Assembly (NCBI RefSeq): GCF_000735045.1
Contig: NZ_JPOQ01000074.1
Location: forward strand, 62,001-126,000
Reading direction: 5' to 3'
Origin: Ferrovum myxofaciens
GTDB lineage: Bacteria; Pseudomonadota; Gammaproteobacteria; Burkholderiales; Ferrovaceae
DNA length: 64,000 nucleotides
The position numbers were made by a program, and so were the translations under genes. The notes under the pieces are model-generated. The model was not told the origin of the DNA and did no database searches. It saw nothing but the letters and a program-made list of their open reading frames with translations. Shown piece by piece: positions 7,843 to 17,564 of the stretch (within the stretch, counting starts at the first letter, position 1; each line of letters starts with the position of its first letter).

Positions 7843-8851
7843 CGGGGGACTTCTGGGGGAACAAATCGAGAATGACCTGACCCAGAGTTTCCCAAGGATC
7901 TCCGTGTCCGAGACCTTTTGCCAGTTGATCCACCTCGGCAGCCCCCTGGAGGGCTTGGGCACAAGCTCGACTGCTGGTTCTTTGGGAAAAACCTTCGAGC
8001 AACGGCCGTCGTTCCCCCCATAATCGGGCTTCCTTGAAAATTGATGGAGACAGTGTCCGTCCCTCTTCACGGGTTCGACACAACAGATACGTCGCGCGCC
8101 AATCTTCGCTCAGGGACCAGAGTACCAAGGGCAAGGCTTCTCCTTCCTGATTTAGGGAACGCAGAAGCAAGAGTATCTGGGCGCCATTGCCCTGGCTCAA
8201 GGCGCGGGTCAGATCCGTCAGGGTGTGGCGGCTCATGACCATGACGGCGGACTGTACCTGTTCCAGGGTCAAGGGGCCAGTGGGATAGAGCAGAGAGAGT
8301 TTGGCGATTTCCTGGGCAGTGGCCAGGAGATTGCCCTCCGTGCAGTCTGCCAGAAACTCCAGGGCCTCGGAACTGGCCTGACAGGGTCCCAGGCGCTGTG
8401 CAATCCATCGGGGAAGTGCGTTCCGGGGAACGGGCTGGGTTTCCGTCCAGAGGGCCTTGGTTTGCAATTGGGTCAACCAGGGGGCTTGACGTGTCCGGTA
8501 ATCCAATTCGGACAGGAGAATCAGCAGACGTTTGTCTTCTTGGGGAGAATTCGCCAGTTTCTCCAGTTGCCGGGTACCTTCGGGGCCTGGTTTGCCACTG
8601 GGCAGATGGATTTCCACGGCGCACCGTGAACCAAACAGGGAACCGCTGTTCCAGTGCAGGTCTACTTCAGTCCAGGCAAAGCGCGATTCCACGGTCCAGA
8701 CTTTACGTTCTTCGTAGTTTTGGGCACGGCAGGCTCGTCGCCAATGGTCCTGACATTCCAGGGAAAGGAAGGGTTCGGAACCGATGAGTAGCGTGAGCGG
8801 TGGAACCAGACGGTTCAAATGGGATGGCCACTGCTCGGGGGATAGACGCAT
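7835..8851 (-). CDS. holA: DNA polymerase III subunit delta
   Basis: HolA opens the sliding clamp as part of the clamp loader. The 338-residue protein has the family length and begins MRLSPEQWPSHLNRL followed by LTLLIGSEPFLSLEC, the usual HolA N-terminal pattern. Its central region (ELDYRTRQAPWLTQL) and C-terminal helical domain also fit. It is the last gene of a minus-strand leuS-lptE-holA group, the usual proteobacterial order, and lies 2 bases after lptE. Confidence 0.93.
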   Translation of the reverse strand: MRLSPEQWPSHLNRLVPPLTLLIGSEPFLSLECQDHWRRACRAQNYEERKVWTVESRFAWTEVDLHWNSGSLFGSRCAVEIHLPSGKPGPEGTRQLEKLANSPQEDKRLLILLSELDYRTRQAPWLTQLQTKALWTETQPVPRNALPRWIAQRLGPCQASSEALEFLADCTEGNLLATAQEIAKLSLLYPTGPLTLEQVQSAVMVMSRHTLTDLTRALSQGNGAQILLLLRSLNQEGEALPLVLWSLSEDWRATYLLCRTREEGRTLSPSIFKEARLWGERRPLLEGFSQRTSSRACAQALQGAAEVDQLAKGLGHGDPWETLGQVILDLFPQKSPVN

Positions 8852-8853
8852 AC

Positions 8854-9396
8854 TCAGTGGGCAGCGGTGCCCAGGGCAGGATGCAGTGCAAGAACGCGGT
8901 GCAGCAGTTGATGGACCAGATCAATTTGCATGTCGTGGGTGAGTAATTGTTGTTCGGCGGGCTTGCCCAGGATCTGGATGACGTTGTAATTGTACAAACG
9001 TGTGACCGTCAGGGTAGAAGGCGGAATCAGTTCATTCCCCAGATTGTCCGACGCCCGATAGGACAAGCGGGCGTAAAGGGTATATTGGGAAACCGTGCCC
9101 TCTGCATTGAGGGTCAGGATTTGTTGGGTGTTCTGGATTGGAGAAAGAGTCAAAACGACGTCGGCTTTATCCGACTGATTGACCAAAGTAATATGGGTCT
9201 GGTGCAGCACTTGCTGCTTGAGTTCCTGATCTGCCACTTCCCCCATTTTGCCGTCCAGATACAGGGTGTGAAATTGAGCCTCGGGGAGACCGCGCAAGTG
9301 AAAGCCGCAGGCGCACAATGTGAGGGGAAAAAGAATGAAAAAAAAGGTTTTCCAAGGGCTTGGAAAAAGAGCAAGAAGGCGGGCAAGTGAGCGCAT
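8854..9396 (-). CDS. lptE: LPS-assembly lipoprotein LptE
   Basis: LptE plugs the LptD barrel and helps insert lipopolysaccharide in the outer membrane. The 180-residue protein has a hydrophobic N-terminus ending in a lipobox (LTLCAC) and then CGFHLRG, a hallmark of LptE. The C-terminal part has the expected alternating beta pattern. It abuts leuS with no intergenic gap and precedes holA by 2 bases, the normal gene order. Confidence 0.93.
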   Translation of the reverse strand: MRSLARLLALFPSPWKTFFFILFPLTLCACGFHLRGLPEAQFHTLYLDGKMGEVADQELKQQVLHQTHITLVNQSDKADVVLTLSPIQNTQQILTLNAEGTVSQYTLYARLSYRASDNLGNELIPPSTLTVTRLYNYNVIQILGKPAEQQLLTHDMQIDLVHQLLHRVLALHPALGTAAH

Positions 9397-11817
9397 TTAG
9401 AGCACAATATTAACCAATCGTTGAGGGACCAGAATGATCTTGCGCGGGCTTTTCCCCTGCAAAAACTTTTCCACGCTGGGGTGGCTCAAGGCCATTTTTT
9501 CAATCTCTTCTGCAGCCAGGTGAGTAGGAACAGAAAGTGTGCCGCGCAATTTTCCATTGATTTGTAGAACCAGTTCCACGGATTTACGTTCCAGTGCCTG
9601 TGGGTCGGGGGTAGGCCAGGGTTCGTCGAGGATGGATTCACCAAAGCCGAGTTGTTGCCAGAGGGTATCGCTGATATGGGGCGTGATGGGTGCCAGCATG
9701 CGTAATAGAAAAGACAAACCTTCCTGAGCCAGAAGATCATTGACCCCGGCAATTTTTTCCAGGGCATTGAGCATTTTCATGGCAGCCGAGGTGACGGTAT
9801 TGAACTGCTGGCGTTCCATGTCGTGGGTTGCCTGTTGCAACAGGCGATGGACCTCATGGCGCACATGGGGCGTTTCGAGGGTTTGTCCGTCACCTTTCAC
9901 CTGCCGACGGGCCTGGTACTGGGCGGCAAAATTCCACAGGCGTTTGAGGAAACGATGCGCCCCTTGAACCCCGCTATCGGACCATTCCAGGGACTGCTCC
10001 GGCGGACTGGTGAAGATAATGAAGAAACGGGCCGTATCGGCTCCAAAGGTATCGATCAGGGCCTGAGGATCCACGGTGTTGCCCAGGGACTTGGACATCT
10101 TGCTGCCCTCCTTGAGCACCATGCCCTGGGTCAACAGGCGAGTGAACGGTTCATCTGTCCGAATCAATCCTTCATCGCGAAGCAGTTTGTTGAAGAAGCG
10201 AGCATACAACAGATGCAGGATGGCATGCTCCACGCCCCCCACATACTGGTCGACAGGTAACCAGTAATCGACCCGTTCATCCAGCATGGCCGGCGCATCG
10301 GGGCAGGCATACCGGGCATAGTACCAGGAGGATTCAAAAAAGGTATCCAGGGTATCGGTTTCACGCTCTGCGGGGTTCCCGCAGGTGGGGCAGGTCGTGG
10401 CGCGAAAGGAAGCGTCCTGTTTGAGCGGTGACCCTGTGCCGGAAAGGGAAACTTCCTCGGGAAGAACCACGGGAAGTTGGTCTTCCGGAACCGGAACGGT
10501 TCCACAGGACGGGCAGTGAATCAGAGGGATAGGACATCCCCAGTAGCGTTGGCGTGAAACCCCCCAGTCGCGCAGGCGAAATTTGGTTTGACGTCCTCCA
10601 CTGTTCAGGGCTTCCAGAACCAGGGCCATTTTTTCCCGGGCATCGGCAGAGGTGCGTCCATCAAAATCTTCAGAATGACAAAGAATGCCCTCTCCGGTGA
10701 AGGCGGCATCGGTGGGGGCTTCTCCCGTGACTGGGCGAATCACGGTTTTCGAGGGCAACCCGTGGTCGCGCGCAAATTCATAATCACGCTGATCGTGGGC
10801 AGGTACCGCCATGACGGCCCCTTCTCCATAAGTCATCAGGACGTAATTGGCCACCCAGATGGGGAGGAGGTGTCCGGTCAGGGGATGAATGGCCTGTAAC
10901 GAAGTGGGGAAGCCCTTTTTTTCCTGGGTGGCCAGGTCGGCCTCAGCCACACTGCCCTGGCGACATTCCAGAAGGAAAGCCGCCAATCGGGGGTCTTGCC
11001 GGGCGCATTCCTGAGCCAGGGGATGTTCGGCCGCAATGGCTAAATAAGTGACGCCATAAAGGGTGTCGGCACGGGTGGTAAAAACCTTCAAGTCGGTGGC
11101 GCGGTCAGCCAATTTGAAACCAAGGGTGACGCCTTCCGAACGTCCGATCCAGTGACGTTGCATGGTTTTGACCTGTTCCGGCCAGGAATCAAGGCGTTCC
11201 AGATCCTGCAGCAACTCTTCGGCATAAGCCGTGATGCGCAGGTAGTACATGGGGATATCGCGCTTTTCCACCAAGGCCCCCGAGCGCCAGCCGCGTCCTT
11301 CAATGACTTGTTCATTGGCCAAAACCGTTTGATCCACAGGATCCCAGTTGACGGTACCGGTTTTTTGATAGATCAATCCTTTTTTAAACAGCCGGGTAAA
11401 CAGCCATTGTTCCCAACGATAATAATTCGGGCGGCAGGTGGTGATTTCCCGTTCCCAGTCGATGGCCAGTCCCAGGGCCTGCAACTGACCTTTCATGGTT
11501 TCGATGTTTTGATAAGTCCACTCTGCAGGGGCCACGCCTTGCTTGAGTGCGGCATTTTCGGCGGGCAGGCCAAAGGCATCCCATCCCATGGGTTGCAGTA
11601 CATTGAACCCCTTCATGCGGTGGTAGCGGGCCAACACATCTCCCAGGGTGTAGTTGCGCACATGCCCCATGTGCAACTTCCCTGAGGGGTAAGGAAACAT
11701 GGACAGGCAATAATATTTCGGACGGTTCGGCAACTCGAGGGCGCGGTACCGTTGTGAGCGGGTCCATGCCTCCTGACAGTGACGTTCGAGGGTGTGGGGA
11801 TCGTAAAAATCTTCCAT
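9397..11817 (-). CDS. leuS: Leucyl-tRNA synthetase
   Basis: LeuRS charges tRNA-Leu. The 806-residue protein has both class I signatures: HMGH in [15 protein letters not shown] near residues 40-54 and KMSKS in the C-terminal half of the catalytic domain. The editing insertion lies between them and an anticodon-binding domain follows. It is somewhat shorter than the E. coli enzyme but nothing essential appears missing. The gene is first in a minus-strand operon with lptE and holA, diverging from uvrD. Confidence 0.97.
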   Translation of the reverse strand: MEDFYDPHTLERHCQEAWTRSQRYRALELPNRPKYYCLSMFPYPSGKLHMGHVRNYTLGDVLARYHRMKGFNVLQPMGWDAFGLPAENAALKQGVAPAEWTYQNIETMKGQLQALGLAIDWEREITTCRPNYYRWEQWLFTRLFKKGLIYQKTGTVNWDPVDQTVLANEQVIEGRGWRSGALVEKRDIPMYYLRITAYAEELLQDLERLDSWPEQVKTMQRHWIGRSEGVTLGFKLADRATDLKVFTTRADTLYGVTYLAIAAEHPLAQECARQDPRLAAFLLECRQGSVAEADLATQEKKGFPTSLQAIHPLTGHLLPIWVANYVLMTYGEGAVMAVPAHDQRDYEFARDHGLPSKTVIRPVTGEAPTDAAFTGEGILCHSEDFDGRTSADAREKMALVLEALNSGGRQTKFRLRDWGVSRQRYWGCPIPLIHCPSCGTVPVPEDQLPVVLPEEVSLSGTGSPLKQDASFRATTCPTCGNPAERETDTLDTFFESSWYYARYACPDAPAMLDERVDYWLPVDQYVGGVEHAILHLLYARFFNKLLRDEGLIRTDEPFTRLLTQGMVLKEGSKMSKSLGNTVDPQALIDTFGADTARFFIIFTSPPEQSLEWSDSGVQGAHRFLKRLWNFAAQYQARRQVKGDGQTLETPHVRHEVHRLLQQATHDMERQQFNTVTSAAMKMLNALEKIAGVNDLLAQEGLSFLLRMLAPITPHISDTLWQQLGFGESILDEPWPTPDPQALERKSVELVLQINGKLRGTLSVPTHLAAEEIEKMALSHPSVEKFLQGKSPRKIILVPQRLVNIVL

Positions 11818-11843
11818 GGCAGCACAGGTCAGGCAAAGGGGTG

Positions 11844-11849
11844 ATTATA
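11844..11849 (-). promoter_or_regulatory. -10 box for leuS
   Basis: On the minus strand this reads TATAAT in the context CGAGTATAATCAC, 27 bases before the leuS start. No good -35 hexamer is visible at 16-18 bases. It faces a second TATAAT used in the opposite direction at 11880-11885. Confidence 0.4.
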
Positions 11850-11879
11850 CTCGTGCACGGGTGATGAAGGGGACTCCCG

Positions 11880-11885
11880 TATAAT
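11880..11885 (+). promoter_or_regulatory. -10 box for uvrD
   Basis: A perfect TATAAT lies 22 bases before the uvrD start codon, in the context CCCGTATAATGC. A matching -35 box is not obvious. The short leader and divergent arrangement with leuS make this the likely core promoter. Confidence 0.4.
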
Positions 11886-11907
11886 GCAGGAAATCAAGTA
11901 GGCGGCG

Positions 11908-14073
11908 ATGGCGATACCCATGGAAAATTTACTGGAAGGATTGAACCCGCAACAACGGGAAGCCGTGACCTGGGATCAGGGGTCGGCTCTGATTCTGGCG
12001 GGAGCCGGGAGTGGCAAGACCCGGGTTTTGACCACCCGGATGGCCTGGTTGATGACGACGGGAAAGAATCGCCCTGAGGAGTTGCTGGCGGTCACTTTTA
12101 CCAACAAAGCAGCGCGCGAGATGATGACACGGATATCGTCCATGGGGAACTGGCCCCTTCGCTCTCTTTGGGTGGGGACGTTTCATGGATTGTGCCACCG
12201 TTTTTTGCGTCTGCACGCCCTGGACGCAGGGTTGACACCTCAATTTCAGATCATCGATGGGCAGGAGCAGTTGGCGGCGCTCAAACGGGTCATGAAAGCC
12301 CTGAATTTTGACGAAGAGAGGGTGAACCCTCGTCAGTTGCAGCACTTTGTCAATGGGCACAAGGAACAGGGGATTCGCGCGGAGAATGCCGTGGTTTCCC
12401 ATTCTGCACAGCGGCCTTTGCAGGAGGCTTATCTGGCCTACGAGGCACAGTGTCAACGAGAAGGAACCGTGGACTTTGCCGAGTTGTTGTTGCGTTGTGT
12501 GGAATTATGGCAACACCACCCTGTACTGCGCGAACATTACCAGGCACGCTTCAAAACCCTTCTGGTCGATGAGTTTCAGGATACCAATCCGCTTCAGTAT
12601 CGCTGGTTACGCCTGTTGTGTGGACCGGCAAGTACGGTATTTGCGGTGGGGGATGATGACCAGTCCATCTATTCCTTTCGTGGCGCGGAAATCGAGAATA
12701 TGCGTCATTTTGAACGGGATTATGGAGTGACCCGAGTCCTGCGCCTGGAACAGAATTACCGTTCTCAGGGGACCATTCTGGAAGCAGCCAATGCCTTGAT
12801 TCAAAACAACGCCGGGCGCTTTGGCAAGACACTCTGGACGGAGGGCGCACAGGGAGAACCGATCCGGGTCTATGAAGGGGAAACGGATGGAGATGAAGCC
12901 CGTTTCATTGCGCATACCGTGATACAGTTGCGCGATCAAGGAATTCGCTTGTCGGACATGGTACTGCTGTATCGATCCAATGCTCAGTCCCGTGCCCTCG
13001 AGCAGGCCTTGTTTTCGCTTAACTTGCCCTATCGGGTGCATGGCGGGTTGCGTTTCTTCGAGCGCCAGGAAATTCGTCATGCCTTGGCCTATTTGAGGCT
13101 GGCGGTTTCGACAGAGGATGACGCTGCGTTTTTGCGTGTGGTTAATTTCCCACCCCGGGGGATCGGGGCGCGCTCCCTGGAAAATCTTCAAGTCGAAGCG
13201 CAGACTCTTCGATCCAGTCTCTTCCAGGCAACGCGTGTCAGTTCTTTGGCGGGCAAGGCAGGACAGGGCGTACAACGTTTTTTGCAGGGAATCGATCAAC
13301 TGGCGGAGCGGATCCATCAGGGGCAGGACTTGCCCAGGGTGATCGAGGCAGTGCTGGAGGTCAGCGGACTTCTGGAGCATTATCGTCAGGACAAGGAGGG
13401 TGCCGACCGGATCGCCAATCTGGAAGAATTGGTAGCCGCTGCCATGGCATTTACCCGGGAAGAAGGTTCAGGGGATGTTCTGTCATTCCTGGCTCATGCC
13501 ACGCTGGAGGCCGGAGAGCACGAAGCTGCGCCAGGGAGCGAGGCGATCCAGATGATGACGGTGCATGGGGCCAAGGGGCTGGAATTTGAAGTGGTATTCG
13601 TGGCCGGACTGGAGGATGGTTTGTTTCCCCATGAAAATGCCCTGCAGGAAACCCGCGGTCTGGAAGAAGAACGCCGTCTGGCCTACGTTGCCCTTACCCG
13701 AGCCCGGAGTCAACTGTATCTGACACATGCCCAGAGCCGCGTGCTCCATGGGCAGATGCGTTACGGCGTGCGTTCCCGTTTTCTTGAAGAAATCCCTGAA
13801 TCCCTCTGTCATATTTTGAATCCGCGCGGCAAAAGACCTGAACTTTCCTTTGGATCAAGGGCTCTCAACCCCATGCGTTCTTCGGTTACTCCCACAGAAT
13901 CCGTCAAAACCGGAAAGTTTCACATCGGACAGCGGGTTCGGCACGACAAATTTGGGGAGGGCGTGGTTTTGGCACGGGAAGGTCAGGGTAACGAGGGAAG
14001 AGTTCAGGTGAATTTCAGGGATGTGGGAATGAAATGGTTGGCGCTGGCTTTTGCCCGGCTGACTTCCCTGTGA
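11908..14073 (+). CDS. uvrD: DNA helicase UvrD/PcrA type (superfamily 1)
   Basis: UvrD is a 3'-5' helicase in nucleotide excision and mismatch repair. The 721-residue length matches UvrD closely. All core SF1 motifs are present: GAGSGKT (motif I), FTNKAAREM (Ia), LVDEFQDTN (II), GDDDQSIYSFRGA (III), QNYRS (IV), the VHGAKGLEFEVVF segment (V) and ALTRAR (VI). The C-terminus has the VRHDKFGEGVV element seen in the UvrD/PcrA tail rather than in Rep. It is monocistronic by position, ending about 100 bases before a cytochrome gene. Confidence 0.93.
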   Translation: MAIPMENLLEGLNPQQREAVTWDQGSALILAGAGSGKTRVLTTRMAWLMTTGKNRPEELLAVTFTNKAAREMMTRISSMGNWPLRSLWVGTFHGLCHRFLRLHALDAGLTPQFQIIDGQEQLAALKRVMKALNFDEERVNPRQLQHFVNGHKEQGIRAENAVVSHSAQRPLQEAYLAYEAQCQREGTVDFAELLLRCVELWQHHPVLREHYQARFKTLLVDEFQDTNPLQYRWLRLLCGPASTVFAVGDDDQSIYSFRGAEIENMRHFERDYGVTRVLRLEQNYRSQGTILEAANALIQNNAGRFGKTLWTEGAQGEPIRVYEGETDGDEARFIAHTVIQLRDQGIRLSDMVLLYRSNAQSRALEQALFSLNLPYRVHGGLRFFERQEIRHALAYLRLAVSTEDDAAFLRVVNFPPRGIGARSLENLQVEAQTLRSSLFQATRVSSLAGKAGQGVQRFLQGIDQLAERIHQGQDLPRVIEAVLEVSGLLEHYRQDKEGADRIANLEELVAAAMAFTREEGSGDVLSFLAHATLEAGEHEAAPGSEAIQMMTVHGAKGLEFEVVFVAGLEDGLFPHENALQETRGLEEERRLAYVALTRARSQLYLTHAQSRVLHGQMRYGVRSRFLEEIPESLCHILNPRGKRPELSFGSRALNPMRSSVTPTESVKTGKFHIGQRVRHDKFGEGVVLAREGQGNEGRVQVNFRDVGMKWLALAFARLTSL

Positions 14074-14180
14074 GTCGCAGATTTGACCGGGTGCTTAATT
14101 TTTGGCGGGGGCGCATGATAGAATGGGCCGATCAGTTTCCCGTATCCTTCTCTGGCGAGTGATTTCAAGGAAATGACACC

Positions 14181-14801
14181 ATGAATAAATGGATGACTGG
14201 ACTCCTGCTGAGTCTGCTGGTTCTTCCCGCTTATGCACAACCGGGTAATCCGGAAAAAGGCAAGGTCATTGCGAGTTCCATCTGCTATGCCTGTCATGGT
14301 CTGGATGGAGTCAGTCCGATCCCGACCCAACCCCACCTGGCGGCACAAATTCCGGATTATGTGGTTAAACAGTTGAACGATATGAAATCGGTGAATGGGG
14401 CTCCGCCCGCTCGGGATAATCCCATCATGGCCGGCATCGTATCCATGCTCAGTGCGGAGGACATGCGCAATGTGGCGGCTTGGTATGCCATTCAACCTCC
14501 CCATTTGACCCGCGCCAATGATCCAAAACTGGTGTCCATCGGACAGAAAATTTGGCGGGGTGGGGATGCAGATCGGGACGTCCCTGCATGTTCCAGTTGT
14601 CACGGTCCCACGGGCGCGGGGGTCCCTGCGCCTTATCCCCGTCTCTCAGGACAGTATCAGGAATATACCGAACTTCAGTTGCAACATTTCAAAGAGGGCA
14701 CGCGCAGTAATGATCCTGCTGCCGTGATGCGCACCATTGCGCATCGCCTGACCAATGAAGAAATCAAGGCTCTTTCGGACTACGCTGCGGGCGTGTATTG
14801 A
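14181..14801 (+). CDS. Diheme cytochrome c4-type protein
   Basis: The 206-residue protein starts with a signal peptide (about 1-19, cut after AYA) and has two CXXCH heme sites, CYACH at 35-39 and CSSCH at 137-141, each in its own cytochrome c domain. This tandem layout is that of cytochrome c4, a periplasmic electron carrier often feeding cbb3 oxidases. Met ligands are plausible in the NPIMAG and AVMRTI segments. It is the first gene of the respiratory region and resembles the minus-strand c4 protein at 18748-19488, but the two are not in one operon. Confidence 0.9.
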   Translation: MNKWMTGLLLSLLVLPAYAQPGNPEKGKVIASSICYACHGLDGVSPIPTQPHLAAQIPDYVVKQLNDMKSVNGAPPARDNPIMAGIVSMLSAEDMRNVAAWYAIQPPHLTRANDPKLVSIGQKIWRGGDADRDVPACSSCHGPTGAGVPAPYPRLSGQYQEYTELQLQHFKEGTRSNDPAAVMRTIAHRLTNEEIKALSDYAAGVY

Positions 14802-14852
14802 TTTTGACCTTTTTACTTAACAGAGTTGTTGCTTGATTCAAGGAGTTCACGG

Positions 14853-16325
14853 ATGTTGGGTTTTCGGCAGTGGGGCATGTTGGCCCTTTTGGTCTGGGCT
14901 GTGGCTACATTTCTGGTTCTGCACCGAGGGCCCTATGGAATAGAGGAAGAAGCCGCCAAAGCATTGCTGCTGGATTGGTCGGTGGCCGACCATGTGGCCA
15001 ACTCCATTGTGACTCTGGGAGTCCCGGACTTTCGCGATCTTCTCTGGCTTCCCCTGGGATTCCTGTGGCCAGGGCAGGTCATGGCCGCCAAAGGGGTGAT
15101 GATCGCCCTGGCTGCGCTCACGGCATGGGGGTTATACCGCTGGCAGTCCCAGGAAGCACAGGACGAGGCGGCTCTGTTGGCCACGGGATTATGGCTGCTG
15201 ACGCCGCTCACTCTGTTGCAAATCGATCACCTTTCCCCTGGACTGGGGATACTGGCCGTGTTCATGGGAGGATACTGGCTGGACCGTTCCTACCGGCAAC
15301 GACCACACGCCCTGGGGGGACTGTATTTCGGGCAATTGGGACTGACGGCTTTTGCCGTTAGTCTGCATCCGGTGGGGCTGGTTTACCCTCTGCTTCTGGC
15401 TTGGGAGTGGCATAAAAACCCGGTGAATTCCTTGCAGAAAAAATCTTTCTTCATTGGATTGACGATTTTTTCAGGTATCTCGATTCTTCTGCGCTGGGGT
15501 TGGAGCGGTATCATCTGGTTTCAGAACCCACTGCGCGACTGGACCCCCTTGTGGCGTCATTTTCCCGGTTTTGAACCCGAACTAACGGCGGTTGATTGGA
15601 GCGTGGGGATTTTAATTCTCCTCCTGTTGCTTTGGGTATGGTGGCAAAAGCGGCAAATGCTCTGGAATACCTTGTTGGGACGGTGCCTCTGGTGGGGTGT
15701 GCTGGTGTCAGCCCTGAATGGGGATGCCACCTTTGCTTTGCTGGGCATGATCACGCTACTTTATGCAGGGATTCCTGCACTGCTCCAATGGGGTGCCGGA
15801 AAAATTGGTTTTCTGGCTCAACGGGGCTGGGTTCTTCTGGGGGTCTTTCTGATTTCCACCCTCAGCATGCAGGATGATCGTGCCTGGTTTGAGTTGGGAC
15901 AGATGCGCCAATTGACCGAACAGGATCAACTGATAATGACACTCACCCAGACGGTGGATCACTATCGTACCGATGCGGAAAGCCGTCATTTGCCGGATCC
16001 GCGTTTACGGGTAGCGAGCCAATGGCCAGCACGAACCATGCTGGCTTGTCGGTGCGATGCCTTGCCTCTTCCTCCCGCTGCCAAGGATCCCGCTGCTCAA
16101 CTGGTGATGATGAAAGGATTGACCCATCTGATCATGGCACCAAAAACCCCGGCCAATCTGGGGTTGACACAGAACTTGTCCCTGTTGGGGAATGAAGTGG
16201 AGACCCTTTCCCTGCAAGCCGGAGGGGTGGTTTTGCAGATCCGTACGCCCAACCTGGCTCCTGCGACACCGCCCCCGGTCATCGATGAGCCTCCGCCTCC
16301 AGCTCCGGGAGATCCCATCAAATGA
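14853..16325 (+). CDS. Multi-pass membrane protein, glycosyltransferase-like (unknown function)
   Basis: A 490-residue protein with many hydrophobic segments in its first 340 residues, then a soluble tail ending in a proline-rich stretch. AAGGAG before the ATG at 14853 decides the start. The early GIEEEAAKALLL segment, with acidic residues in the first periplasmic loop, is reminiscent of PMT/ArnT-type glycosyltransferases, but no family was firmly recognised. It overlaps the following small membrane gene by 4 bases. A role in cell-envelope sugar transfer is only a guess. Confidence 0.5.
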   Translation: MLGFRQWGMLALLVWAVATFLVLHRGPYGIEEEAAKALLLDWSVADHVANSIVTLGVPDFRDLLWLPLGFLWPGQVMAAKGVMIALAALTAWGLYRWQSQEAQDEAALLATGLWLLTPLTLLQIDHLSPGLGILAVFMGGYWLDRSYRQRPHALGGLYFGQLGLTAFAVSLHPVGLVYPLLLAWEWHKNPVNSLQKKSFFIGLTIFSGISILLRWGWSGIIWFQNPLRDWTPLWRHFPGFEPELTAVDWSVGILILLLLLWVWWQKRQMLWNTLLGRCLWWGVLVSALNGDATFALLGMITLLYAGIPALLQWGAGKIGFLAQRGWVLLGVFLISTLSMQDDRAWFELGQMRQLTEQDQLIMTLTQTVDHYRTDAESRHLPDPRLRVASQWPARTMLACRCDALPLPPAAKDPAAQLVMMKGLTHLIMAPKTPANLGLTQNLSLLGNEVETLSLQAGGVVLQIRTPNLAPATPPPVIDEPPPPAPGDPIK

Positions 16326-16522
16326 AAATCAGTCCTCGAGAAGCCTTGGTTTACGTGGTGGTGACCCTGAGTTCGCTATTTCTGACCGCCTACACCGTGC
16401 ATATGCTGGTGGGCGGTTTGATTCCGGCAGACAGGGAATATCACTATATGGGACTGGCCTGCTCAGGAGTCGCGATAGTGATCGGATTCATGGCCTGGGA
16501 TGTGGTGCGTCGCCGCCGCTAG
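16322..16522 (+). CDS. Small two-helix membrane protein (unknown)
   Basis: A 66-residue protein with hydrophobic segments at about 10-32 and 42-60 and a basic end (VVRRRR), suggesting a C-terminus in the cytoplasm. It overlaps the preceding membrane protein gene (ATGA at 16322) and so is probably translated with it. Only 10 bases separate its stop from the convergent gene on the minus strand. No family recognised. Confidence 0.6.
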   Translation: MKISPREALVYVVVTLSSLFLTAYTVHMLVGGLIPADREYHYMGLACSGVAIVIGFMAWDVVRRRR

Positions 16523-16532
16523 CCCCAGAGGT

Positions 16533-17000
16533 TCAGGGAAGGGGTGCCTTCTTCTTGGCAAAGAAATCCTGAAGGGATTGGTAGTCTCTTTCCAGAGAAA
16601 ACTGTCCTTTGTGAAAAACGAATTGCAGACGTTTGCCTGCCGCATCCTGTCCGGTCAATCCAATAGAACGACCGGAATAATCACGATATACGTGGATATC
16701 CTTGAGTAGTTCGATTTTCGTTCCGTTTTTTAGATGGACACGCACACAGGGAGCCTGGGGATCGGCTTCCAGTCGAACAGGTGCGGAGGGAAGACACATC
16801 AGACGAGTCTTCAGCACCCGATTGGCCCCTGCAAACAGGAAGAAACTGGCCATGAACAGGAGCAAATAGGCAAGATTCGGGTTTGCCCCGTACCAGGCAT
16901 TGGCGGCAAAGGCCCCCAAAGCAGAAACCGTGGGAATGTAAAGCAACAGATCCCAAGTCATGCCTCGAGGATCTTTTTTCAATTCAAAGGAGCGCAGCAT
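16533..17000 (-). CDS. Two-helix membrane protein with soluble C-terminal domain (unknown)
   Basis: A 155-residue protein with two predicted membrane helices near residues 19-37 and 43-62. A basic/beta-rich domain follows and contains KNGTKIELLKDIHVYRDYSG. The layout resembles small proteins that tether a PH-like beta domain to the membrane, but no family was recognised. It is the last gene of the minus-strand cytochrome group and lies about 40 bases from the thioredoxin-like lipoprotein gene. Confidence 0.6.
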   Translation of the reverse strand: MLRSFELKKDPRGMTWDLLLYIPTVSALGAFAANAWYGANPNLAYLLLFMASFFLFAGANRVLKTRLMCLPSAPVRLEADPQAPCVRVHLKNGTKIELLKDIHVYRDYSGRSIGLTGQDAAGKRLQFVFHKGQFSLERDYQSLQDFFAKKKAPLP

Positions 17001-17042
17001 AGGGATCTCACGGGACTGACAAAGGTAAGGGGATCGGCAGAC

Positions 17043-17558
17043 TTAGGGAAGGGAAGCCTGATGAGGATGGGGCAGAACGGCTTGAATGGCCGCATCCATT
17101 TCTTGGTAAAGCATGGGGCCCGCTTCTTGATAGCGAACGATACCATGCGCATCGATCACGAAGGTCCAAGGATCGCCCATCACGCGATAGGTTTTGAATG
17201 CTTCGGGGTTTTCATACTGATCCATGTGCAGAAACAGTACATTCGGCTGATATTTATCGAGCATGGCCTTGGTGATCTGCAGTTGCCGATCGCAGACAGA
17301 ACAATGACCGGGAGTGGCAAATTCAAGCAGAATGGGTTTACCCGTGGCCAGTGCCTGGTCCAGTGAATATTGGTACATGCGCGGATCAGGCTGGCGATAG
17401 GTGGTCATGCGACTGAGGTCTCCACCCACATCGGCCAGAGTCTTGGTGGCCAGTCGCGGGGCCTGGGTACCCAGTGACAGCCCCAAGCCCTGTCGACCGC
17501 AACTCCCCACGGCTAAGGAAAGGAGAATGAGAAGAGAAAACCCCAGTTTTGATTTCAT
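17043..17558 (-). CDS. Thioredoxin-fold lipoprotein
   Basis: The 171-residue protein has a lipoprotein signal with the lipobox LAVGSC near residues 15-20. A thioredoxin-like domain follows with the redox motif CSVC (context ATPGHCSVCDRQ) and a cis-Pro-like DPWTFVID segment. Periplasmic proteins of this type reduce apocytochrome cysteines or deliver copper-site thiols. Its position next to a CcoN-like protein and two cytochrome genes supports a role in cytochrome or oxidase maturation, which is inference. Confidence 0.72.
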   Translation of the reverse strand: MKSKLGFSLLILLSLAVGSCGRQGLGLSLGTQAPRLATKTLADVGGDLSRMTTYRQPDPRMYQYSLDQALATGKPILLEFATPGHCSVCDRQLQITKAMLDKYQPNVLFLHMDQYENPEAFKTYRVMGDPWTFVIDAHGIVRYQEAGPMLYQEMDAAIQAVLPHPHQASLP

Positions 17559-17564
17559 GAGAAG

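Noticed and set aside
16734-17366. 210-codon plus-strand frame
   Set aside because: It spans two minus-strand genes and the gap between them; composition is that of a shadow frame.
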